Of a stretch of DNA of 64,000 bases, positions 26,481 through 33,974 are shown one piece after another; the stretch's first letter is position 1, and every line of letters starts with the position of its first letter. A program made the translations under genes and the position numbers. The stretch lies in the NCBI GenBank assembly GCA_022820835.1, contig JAJEET010000134.1:1-64000 (forward strand). The letters are read 5' to 3'. The notes under the pieces are model-generated. The model was not told where the DNA came from. It searched no databases and saw nothing but the letters and a program-made list of their open reading frames with translations. This DNA is from Candidatus Poribacteria bacterium. GTDB taxonomy: Bacteria; Poribacteria; WGA-4E; WGA-3G.

Positions 26481-28301
26481 CTATCCTCTAACGCCTATCG
26501 CTTCAAGTTGGGCAATCTGTTTTATCCACGATTCACGGATTTCTGGGGAATAATCGCCGGGGAGTAGCGATTTTCGCGTGCAATTGAGAAGTGCTTGTAA
26601 GGTTTGGTATTGTCTTATCGGTCCGATATTCGGTAGGATTCGATCTTCGGCGACGGCAATAATTTCATCGATTGTGAGTTCACCCGTTTCTGAGTTCGTC
26701 TTGATAAGACTGGCGGCTTCAAGGTCGGAACGTAGCGAGGCGAAACTCGCTGCAGAATACGCCTCTGTTACCTTCAAAAGCCGTTCGGTTTCTTCGTCAG
26801 AAAGTGGACTGGAGGAAACTTTCGCAACAGTCCAGCGTAGAAAATCCTCGCGGTCTTCGTCTCTCGGATCAAGTACTGGAACCACCATATCTCCGACTCT
26901 ACCTTCGCGTCGTAGGTCAGGTGATAGGTTATATATCCGGGCAGTCATCAGAAGCCATGTGATATTCCCTCGGAGTTGAGGGTCCGACATCATCGCTTGT
27001 ATCTTTCCCGTCAAACGTCGTTCTGTGCTGTGTGCTTCTCTTCCAACTCCCCCGAACTGCGTATCCGCTTCATCGACAAAGATTAAAACCTTTACCAATG
27101 CCATCAGTAACCGTCGGAGCCGTTCAAAGATGACATCTGTCTGTCCGAACCACATACTTCGGATGTTCTTAAGGACAAGGACAGGTATATCAAGTTGACC
27201 GGCGAGTCCCTCGAAAATAAAAGTTTTTCCGCTGCCGATGGGACCGCAGACGCTCATCCCCGGAATCGCATCGGGTCCGGTTGAGGTGATCCGCGGAATC
27301 AGCTGTGTTTTTAGAAAATCCACTAACTTTCGGTTGCCGACGATGTCCTTTAGACTGTGTGCTGGTTTTTTAAACTCCACAACATCTTCACCCAACTGCG
27401 TCTGAATATATTCGGAGACTTTCTCAATGACATCATCAGGTTGAAGTTTCTCACCGGAATAGCATGCGGAGAGCAACATTTGTCGGAGTGCCTGTATGGA
27501 TAATCCGGCTGTCAGCATCGCGAGTTGTGCTTGTGTACCCCAGAGGTTTAACGGTTTCTCAATCAATTTGGGTGTGTTGTTGAACCACGAAATGAAGTGC
27601 TGACGCTCCGACATTCCCGGGGCAGGGATTTCAACGTTGACGACCTGTGGCAACCTGATAATCCGTGAGTTCAGGAGACTCGGAGATTCTGTGATGAAGA
27701 TGACGGTATCGTTTCCGTTCATGAAATTGGAATCGGAAATCCAGTCTTGAACGATGCTGACCCGATGTCTATCCTGAACGGATAAGCTCCGTATCTCGCC
27801 TTCTGGGAGCAACATATCGGCTGCTTCTATGAGAATAATCAGTTTTTCGGCGAGAAATTTTTTGCCGTCCGTGTTTGTGCTGCGGGAGAGCAGGCAAAAC
27901 TGTCGGAGCAGTTCAAGTGCGAGTGTTGAGCTGCCGATCGCGTCGGTCATGTACTGTGAGAAAGAGACCTTAGAAGGCTCTGTAGCGGATTCAAGGAATC
28001 CGATCACAGATTCGCGTCCGCGCGAGGTGCTGGCAGGTGCATCTATACCGGTATCAGATTCGGTTATGCCTCGCCATCGGTTGAAGGCGCGCTCAACCTT
28101 TTCGCGTTCCGCCTCCTGAGCGAAGCGTATGGGGCCGTTGAGTTCATAAACGATCAGGATGAACCCATGTATATCCCAGCTGTGCGTTAAAAAGGGGACG
28201 ATCGGAACATAATCCGTTCTCTCTTCTTCCTTTAAAAAGAAGAGGTCGTGAATATTTCCGGACAAGACAAGACTCCGAGATGTCCCAGAATTAATGAGCA
28301 T
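26481..28301 (-). CDS. AAA+ ATPase linked to PspA
   Basis: 606 residues. The C-terminal AAA+ module is complete: Walker A GPIGSGKT (353-360), Walker B VLIFVDEAD (404-412) and arginines in SPDLRREGRVG (about 464-468) as candidate fingers. The N-terminal 300 residues look like a second, degenerate AAA module: LVLSGNIHDLFF and LIILIEAADMLLP are present, but there is no Walker A. It is not PspF, because no sigma-54 contact motif or HTH is seen. It follows a PspA/IM30 gene by 112 bases. PspA belongs to the ESCRT-III superfamily, so a Vps4-like remodelling ATPase is an attractive inference. Confidence 0.82.
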   Translation of the reverse strand: MLINSGTSRSLVLSGNIHDLFFLKEEERTDYVPIVPFLTHSWDIHGFILIVYELNGPIRFAQEAEREKVERAFNRWRGITESDTGIDAPASTSRGRESVIGFLESATEPSKVSFSQYMTDAIGSSTLALELLRQFCLLSRSTNTDGKKFLAEKLIILIEAADMLLPEGEIRSLSVQDRHRVSIVQDWISDSNFMNGNDTVIFITESPSLLNSRIIRLPQVVNVEIPAPGMSERQHFISWFNNTPKLIEKPLNLWGTQAQLAMLTAGLSIQALRQMLLSACYSGEKLQPDDVIEKVSEYIQTQLGEDVVEFKKPAHSLKDIVGNRKLVDFLKTQLIPRITSTGPDAIPGMSVCGPIGSGKTFIFEGLAGQLDIPVLVLKNIRSMWFGQTDVIFERLRRLLMALVKVLIFVDEADTQFGGVGREAHSTERRLTGKIQAMMSDPQLRGNITWLLMTARIYNLSPDLRREGRVGDMVVPVLDPRDEDREDFLRWTVAKVSSSPLSDEETERLLKVTEAYSAASFASLRSDLEAASLIKTNSETGELTIDEIIAVAEDRILPNIGPIRQYQTLQALLNCTRKSLLPGDYSPEIRESWIKQIAQLEAIGVRG

Positions 28302-28413
28302 CCCGGCTTCTGATCGGAATGTATAGGTTGGGCTTTTAACAGGTATGAGTTGTCGCCCCCTTCAGTTTTAGGTAGCAAACTTACGTCGCTGCGAAACACT
28401 TGTAAGTGGTAGA

Positions 28414-29256
28414 TTAGAGCGGCAGTTCAGAATCAGAATCCTCTGCCTTCTTCGCGGGTTCTGCTTCTGTTTCCGTCTGTGTATCTGTTTGCTGTGCGCC
28501 GAAGATCAAAGCATCAAATTCGTCGGAGGTTGAAGAGGATCGCGCGGCTGCGAGGAATTCCTGTTCTTCAGACCTTGAATCCGTACCCGCCAACTCCTGT
28601 GCGACCACTGAACGTCCTTTCGCTTTTTCACGGATTTCGCGCATCCGCGACAATTCAGCGGAGGTACCATCCATGCTGATACCCGAAAGCATATCGGCGA
28701 TCTCTTCTTGCTCTTTTGCAGTAATGAGATCAGCGACCGCTTCAGACTGCTCATTCTTAATTTGTTCTAAATCGCGATGTAGGCTGGTGATCTGGATTTT
28801 ATGGTTGTCAATACCGGCTTGCGCTTCCTCAATTTCGCCTTCTAACTCCGAAATTTGTCTGGTTTTGTCTTCCAGGTTGGAATTGAATTCTTGGTAAGCC
28901 GTAACACAACGTACATATTCAGCATGCTGTTTGACTTCTTCGGGTGCCATTCCGTCTTCTTGCAGGGCCGCAGCGGTCTGCTGTGCCTTAGCGATTGCCC
29001 CAGATTTCAATTCTTCCAAATTTTCGACTTCGTCGGTAAGGTTCTTTACCGTGGATTTCTTACGTTCCACGAGTGCTATAAGTTGACCGATCGCATTCTT
29101 ATAGCGATTAATATTCCCCTTTTTGTCAGCGATGATGTCTTCGTAAGCCCCTCTAACGGCTTCCGGGTCTTCCATCATTCGATCCGCTGTTTCATGTGCG
29201 CGCCCCGACAGTGTGTACCAGATCGCCTTGAAAAATCGTGTGAATCCATTTGCCAT
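28414..29256 (-). CDS. pspA: PspA/IM30 (Vipp1) family membrane-stress protein
   Basis: 280 residues, longer than E. coli PspA (222). The start ANGFTRFFKAIWYTLSGRAHETADRM-type region is an amphipathic helix 0 followed by helix 1. Long coiled-coil helices follow (about 60-185), and the C-terminal 70 residues form an acidic, Glu/Asp/Thr-rich tail (TDTQTETEAEPAKKAED). PspA family proteins assemble on stressed membranes in ESCRT-III-like polymers. AGGAGA precedes the ATG. The AAA+ gene downstream is probably cotranscribed. Confidence 0.9.
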   Translation of the reverse strand: MANGFTRFFKAIWYTLSGRAHETADRMMEDPEAVRGAYEDIIADKKGNINRYKNAIGQLIALVERKKSTVKNLTDEVENLEELKSGAIAKAQQTAAALQEDGMAPEEVKQHAEYVRCVTAYQEFNSNLEDKTRQISELEGEIEEAQAGIDNHKIQITSLHRDLEQIKNEQSEAVADLITAKEQEEIADMLSGISMDGTSAELSRMREIREKAKGRSVVAQELAGTDSRSEEQEFLAAARSSSTSDEFDALIFGAQQTDTQTETEAEPAKKAEDSDSELPL

Positions 29257-29382
29257 TTTAGTTTCTCCTATTGAATCGCACTTGAAAATAATAAGATAAG
29301 CGCGATTTTTCTGTATTGCTTTGCGACTTATATTAATGCCAGTTAAACGGTTAGGAACCGTACCGCAAATCCATCGTATCGT

Positions 29383-29412
29383 ATTTTAACATATTTTTAT
29401 CTAAAACTGCAA
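29383..29412 (-). promoter_or_regulatory. Putative promoter of the pspA-AAA+ operon
   Basis: TTGCAG (29407-29412), 18 bp, TAAAAT (29383-29388) on the minus strand. The leader to pspA is about 120 nt. No obvious sigma-54 (-24/-12) element was seen, unlike the enterobacterial psp operon. Confidence 0.4.
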
Positions 29413-29455
29413 GAAAATTCTGCACAGCGTTTCAGGTATATCAGGATAGGTAGTT

Positions 29456-31459
29456 TTAGACATCTATAACAGGTTTCATATTCCAGAGGAGGACGGTGCC
29501 GTCATAGCTGCTACTTGCTAAGCGTTCACCATCCTTTGAAAAAGCGAGGTTTTGAACATCTGAGGTATGCCCCCAAAAAGTATGTATGTTTTTCCCAGTG
29601 GCTACGTCCCATAAACGGATGGAGACCTTTTCTGTTTTTTTCCACCAAGAACCGGAGGCGAGATACCGTCCACATGGCGAAAACGCCACGACACCGACAC
29701 GGGAGCAACTCTCAGGTAGAATCATCCCCATACACGGTTCCAAAGTTGCTGCATCCCACACACGAATGTCACCGAATAATCCACCAGCCAAAAAAGTACC
29801 GCAAGGTGAAAACGCAATTGAATACTGCTCTCGCACCCTTGACTGCGGTTTGCAACGGCGTTGGATTTCGCGTGAATCCCCTTTGTAGAGGGAAGCATCT
29901 GCTAAGGTGACCTCTGTAGAAAGTGAGCCAAGCTGTTCGCCACTCGTAACGTCCCAAAGAAAGATGCTCGCCCTGTCGGCAGTAACGAATTGCTGTCCAT
30001 TGGGGTGAAAGGCTGCTGTCCGAAGCGGCTCTGCGTGCCCTGTAAATGCATGCTGCTTTTCCCAACGGAGGGTGTCCCACACAACAAGGTTTCCACTTGT
30101 ATCTCCGCTGACGATGTGTTCCCCCGATGGCGAAAACACCACGGTGGTGATCGAAGCCTGATGTTCGGCGAGTTCTGCTATTCGGGTTCCGGAGGTGATG
30201 TTCCAGACTTCAAGCGTTTGTCCACTTTCTCCGATAAGAGCCAACAATTCTTCACTGGCAACCAGTGCACACCTTTTACCTCTGCTTTTTGGTGGGATCG
30301 GGGGAGGGAGCACCTGTTTCTGAACAACATTCCAGAAAACGACCCTATCATTCCAATATTTGCAAACCAACCTCTTGCCCGATTGATAAAAAAATAGGGA
30401 GTCAGGTATCCCATTAGGTGTTGTGTGTGGTGCTACTGCGGCAGGGGCACCTGCACGCCACACGCGGATCTCGCTGTGTGTGGCAATTGCGAACTGCTGT
30501 CCATCCGTCGAAAGACATTCTGCCCGATGGTCTATCCTATGTTTTCCTTGATGTTCAATGGTATCAAGTTTTTCACCTTGGGCCGCATCCCACATCACTA
30601 CCTTGTCTTCATAAACATCAGCAACCCGTAAAGCACCATCAGGGGAATAGGCGAGAAGCACCCGAGTTCCACCGTAGTCTGTGTAAGTCGTCTCCAAAGT
30701 CTCTTTATCAATATTCCACACTTGCACCTCAATATTCTCCCGTGTCGTTGGATCCTGAAGACTCGCAGCAAGAAACTGACCACAGGGTGAAAAGACGAGA
30801 TCATGCAGATGTCCTGATTCACACAGATGACGGTCTAAAACTAGCCAAGCGAAACGTTCTTTCGTTTTTAGGTTTTGGACCGTAAGGGTGCACGAACCAG
30901 TAGAATAAGCGAGCAGCTGCCCATCGGGTGAAAAATAGAGCGGAAAACGAGTCGGATATTTTTCACCTTCCTTCGATGTGATTCTCACTTTGAAACTTGC
31001 GACGTGGTAGCCGTTTTTCGCACTCCAGATGTAAACATCGCCGTATTCGCGGCCAGATGCGGCGATGTATTGGCTATCCGGTGAAAAGGTGAGGTGGGAG
31101 GTGCCGTCGTGCCAGCCTTGTATCTTCGCCACGCGCTGCTGGGTCTCTATTTCTCGGACATTGATGATGCCGTCCCCATTGCTGGTTGCGATCCATTGCC
31201 CATCAGGTGAAAGAACGACGTTAGAAATCAGGCCGCGTTCGGTTTCAAGTAGTGTGACGGGCTGCATCGTGTCAAGTTCATACATCCATATCCCGACCCG
31301 AGTGCCAACAGCGAGGAACGCGTTATCCGGTGAAAACGTCATGCCAAATATGAGTCCTTGTCCGAATCGGGCAATTGCGCCATCGGGGAGTGCCCAAGTT
31401 GTCTCATTACTGTTTGTCTGGACAGATTGTGTGGTTATCTGTGATCTTCGATTTTCCAT
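29456..31459 (-). CDS. WD40-repeat protein (copy B)
   Basis: 667 residues from the ATG at 31459 (GGAGG seven bases upstream; a TTG one codon earlier is less likely). The chain is filled with WD40 units such as VVFSPSGEHIVSGDTSGNLVVWD and VAFSPCGRYLASGSW, ending HTSDVQNLAFSKDGERLASSSYDG. That is enough for two seven-bladed propellers or one large one. No enzymatic domain or signal peptide was found, so it is a cytoplasmic interaction scaffold. It shares its N-terminal segment (ENRR...TTWALPDGAIARFGQG) with the adjacent upstream paralogue. The partner is unknown. Confidence 0.88.
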   Translation of the reverse strand: MENRRSQITTQSVQTNSNETTWALPDGAIARFGQGLIFGMTFSPDNAFLAVGTRVGIWMYELDTMQPVTLLETERGLISNVVLSPDGQWIATSNGDGIINVREIETQQRVAKIQGWHDGTSHLTFSPDSQYIAASGREYGDVYIWSAKNGYHVASFKVRITSKEGEKYPTRFPLYFSPDGQLLAYSTGSCTLTVQNLKTKERFAWLVLDRHLCESGHLHDLVFSPCGQFLAASLQDPTTRENIEVQVWNIDKETLETTYTDYGGTRVLLAYSPDGALRVADVYEDKVVMWDAAQGEKLDTIEHQGKHRIDHRAECLSTDGQQFAIATHSEIRVWRAGAPAAVAPHTTPNGIPDSLFFYQSGKRLVCKYWNDRVVFWNVVQKQVLPPPIPPKSRGKRCALVASEELLALIGESGQTLEVWNITSGTRIAELAEHQASITTVVFSPSGEHIVSGDTSGNLVVWDTLRWEKQHAFTGHAEPLRTAAFHPNGQQFVTADRASIFLWDVTSGEQLGSLSTEVTLADASLYKGDSREIQRRCKPQSRVREQYSIAFSPCGTFLAGGLFGDIRVWDAATLEPCMGMILPESCSRVGVVAFSPCGRYLASGSWWKKTEKVSIRLWDVATGKNIHTFWGHTSDVQNLAFSKDGERLASSSYDGTVLLWNMKPVIDV

Positions 31460-31494
31460 CAAATACCTCCGATTTTACCCTGGCAAGTAATATC

Positions 31495-33534
31495 TTAAGA
31501 ACCTATGAACGGTTTCATATCCCAAAGGAGAACGGTGCCGTCAAAACTTCCGCTCGCTAAGAGCGTGCCGTCTGGTGAAAAGGCGACATCTTGAACATCA
31601 GAGGCGTGTCCCCAGAAGGTGTGGATGTTTTCACCAGTAGCGACCTTCCACAATTGGATAGGCACTCTATCTGTCCCGCACCACCACGAACCGACAGCGA
31701 GATAATCACTGTCAGGCGAAAAAGCAAGTGCGAAAGGTCTCTTACTGGTTTCAGGCAGCCGTATTACCATACGTATTTGTGAGGTATTTGCGTCCCACAG
31801 TATAACTTCACCTTCGCGCCCACAGGCAATAACGGTCCCGCAGGGAGAAAATGCAATAACATCAAGGACTGGTTCCAGATGTCGCTGACGCTTAGGATCT
31901 TCCGCTTCCTTGGTTCCTTTTGACTCACCTTTGTACAGAGGTGGAACGTCTAAACTTTCTGGCAAAGGAAGTGTGGCAAGATGTTTACCACTTTCAACAT
32001 CCCAGATGCGAGCTTTATCATTGTAAGAAATAGCGGCGACCTGCTTACCATCAGGGTGAAACGCTACTCTCTTATCTCCCATTCGCCATCTCGCTTCTAC
32101 TACGCGTTCATTTTCATCTGGCGTAAGCGAATGTTGTTTTTCCCAATTCTCAACATCCCATACAAAGAGTTCGCCTTCTGTTCCAGCACTGACAAGATAT
32201 TTACCGATGGGTGAAAAACTAAACGAAATTACATGACGTTCATGTTCGGTGAGTTCAGCGACTAATGTTTCGGAATCAATGTTCCAGATTTTGATGTTCG
32301 CGTCCCCTGTTTCAGCTGCTAACAGTTCATTGAACGGACATAGAGTAGCTGTCCTTCGTAAAGAGGATCGTTCGGTCAGGGATGGGAATATCCGCTGCGT
32401 TTTCCTGTTTGCGACATCCCAGAAAATTTTACCCGTTGTTCCCCAGTGACTGCTGACCAATGTCTTGCTGTCCTGCGAGAATACCACCGAATAGGCACTC
32501 GGTTTATATTCGGGAAATAAGGCAATTGTAGAAGGGGATCCAGTTTTCCATAGCTGCAGATTGCCGCGTGTGTTGGCAATTGCGAATTGGGTTCCATCGG
32601 TTGAAAAACGCGCCGCAGTAGTCGTCGTTCCCCGGGAGTCAAAGGTGTCCAACTTTTCTTGCTGCGATGCATCCCAAATCTCCACCTTGTTTTCATAGAT
32701 ATTGGCGATCCGCAGTGTGCCCTCAGGCGCATAAGCCAATCTTATCCGATCTCCTTCATAAGTAGTAGGTGGTGTTACAAGGGATTCGTTGTGAATATCC
32801 GAGACTCGTACTTCGTTGTCTAAGGTCGCGGTGGCAAGGTACTGTCCGCAAGGAGAAAAGATGGCGGAATGCACCGGTGCTGCGTGTTCAGTGAGATGAG
32901 CAATCTGTTTGCCGGTGTCTATGTCTGAAAGCGTGATAGTGTCTATTGCAGTCACATACGCAAGTTGGTTGCTGACGGGTGAAAATGAGATAGGAAAGCA
33001 CCTGTCGCCGTAATATCCCCTTCGGTAATCCTTTTTTTCTGCATCTTCAATGGTGCAGCTCATAATAGGCGTGTCAATGTTTGTCCCCCATTTGTAGACG
33101 GCACTATGTGCGAAACCGGATGTGGCAAGATATTGTCCGTCCGACGAAAAGTGGAGATGTAAAAGGCTATTAAAGTTTCGCGTACTTCCCCAATCTATTT
33201 TCGTAATGCATTGTCCGTTTTGTGTGTCCCATATTTTAACAATCCCGTCTTGGTCGCCAGTAGCGATCCATCGCATATCATGTGAGAAGGTCGCGACATT
33301 GAACATCCCGCGTTCGGTGCCCCACAAAGCACGAGGGATCATTGTTGCCGTGTCATATATCCAGAATCCGATTTTGGTTGCAACGGCAAGATATGCCCCA
33401 TCGCTCGAATACTCAACACCAAGTAGTACCCCCTGTCCCAATCTACCGATTGCACCTTCAGGGAGTTCCCAAGTTGTTACATCTGTGTCGTCAGGTGGTC
33501 TGAGCGCGGGGATCATGGTGCGCCTGTTTTCCAT
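31495..33534 (-). CDS. WD40-repeat protein (copy A)
   Basis: 679 residues, with AGGAG before the ATG. The same layout as copy B: an N-terminal cap (DVTTWELPEGAIGRLGQG) followed by WD40 blades up to GHASDVQDVAFSPDGTLLASGS near the C-terminus. The two genes are 35 bases apart and are an old tandem duplication; many blades differ while the cap and the last blades are conserved. A consensus promoter lies about 165 bases upstream. Function is unknown beyond protein binding. Confidence 0.88.
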   Translation of the reverse strand: MENRRTMIPALRPPDDTDVTTWELPEGAIGRLGQGVLLGVEYSSDGAYLAVATKIGFWIYDTATMIPRALWGTERGMFNVATFSHDMRWIATGDQDGIVKIWDTQNGQCITKIDWGSTRNFNSLLHLHFSSDGQYLATSGFAHSAVYKWGTNIDTPIMSCTIEDAEKKDYRRGYYGDRCFPISFSPVSNQLAYVTAIDTITLSDIDTGKQIAHLTEHAAPVHSAIFSPCGQYLATATLDNEVRVSDIHNESLVTPPTTYEGDRIRLAYAPEGTLRIANIYENKVEIWDASQQEKLDTFDSRGTTTTAARFSTDGTQFAIANTRGNLQLWKTGSPSTIALFPEYKPSAYSVVFSQDSKTLVSSHWGTTGKIFWDVANRKTQRIFPSLTERSSLRRTATLCPFNELLAAETGDANIKIWNIDSETLVAELTEHERHVISFSFSPIGKYLVSAGTEGELFVWDVENWEKQHSLTPDENERVVEARWRMGDKRVAFHPDGKQVAAISYNDKARIWDVESGKHLATLPLPESLDVPPLYKGESKGTKEAEDPKRQRHLEPVLDVIAFSPCGTVIACGREGEVILWDANTSQIRMVIRLPETSKRPFALAFSPDSDYLAVGSWWCGTDRVPIQLWKVATGENIHTFWGHASDVQDVAFSPDGTLLASGSFDGTVLLWDMKPFIGS

Positions 33535-33699
33535 AAAAAATGTCTCCTATTATTGCTGGACAGCTTTTGAAATTTAGGTGCCTCTCAAGGCAAAGTCCGC
33601 GTGTGTAGTGTTGAAAATTGATAGGATTAAAGGGGATAATCGTGTGGTAACAAAGAAAGGAGGCGAAAATTTTAATGATTCACCAAAGCAACTGTTCTA

Positions 33700-33729
33700 A
33701 TTATACAGCACATACCTATCGTTTGTCAA
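33700..33729 (-). promoter_or_regulatory. Consensus promoter of the WD40 operon
   Basis: TTGACA (33724-33729), 18 bp, TATAAT (33700-33705) on the minus strand. Transcription would start near 33693, leaving a leader of about 160 nt. Confidence 0.7.
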
Positions 33730-33826
33730 TACCTTTATTAAATGCTTCGCTGCCTGCTAACAACCGAATACTGCTAAGGTGCACTCAGGACGGTTTAGTT
33801 TTCGGTTCCGATCTTGGTACGGAGGG

Positions 33827-33853
33827 GATCGCGAGCACAGCTCGCCCCTACAG
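33827..33853. repeat. Single GCGAGC-ACA-GCTCGC hairpin repeat
   Basis: A single unit related to the 27-bp tandem array at 10057-10191. It keeps GATCGCGAG, the CTCGC arm and CCTACA, but has a different loop with compensated stem bases. Confidence 0.6.
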
Positions 33854-33913
33854 CGGAGGCGTATTTACATAGATAAAGTAAATATGTAAAACTAAATACC
33901 CCTGAAATTCTGC

Positions 33914-33942
33914 TTGACATAGAGCGGATATTTGAATAGAAT
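33914..33942 (+). promoter_or_regulatory. Promoter of the membrane metalloprotease gene
   Basis: TTGACA (33914-33919), 17 bp, TAGAAT (33937-33942). The predicted start of transcription is about 26 bases before the ATG at 33975. No strong Shine-Dalgarno sequence is visible in that short leader. Confidence 0.65.
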
Positions 33943-33974
33943 AGAGAATAAACACAACTTTCGACCTTCAAAAG

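Larger units (their letters stand above)
33535..33974. other. Intergenic region between divergent genes
   Basis: 440 bp between the WD40 operon (minus) and the metalloprotease gene (plus). It holds two divergent promoters and one copy of the GATCGCGAG...CTCGCCCCTACA hairpin repeat. A plus-strand frame at 33675 overlaps the minus-strand promoter and shows no coding character. Confidence 0.6.

Noticed and set aside
26481-28301. PspF-type sigma-54 activator
   Set aside because: No GAFTGA loop and no C-terminal HTH; the AAA module is of another class.
33675-33872. Short plus-strand frame with AAAGGAGG upstream
   Set aside because: It overlaps a consensus minus-strand promoter and a repeat, and the peptide has no coding character.
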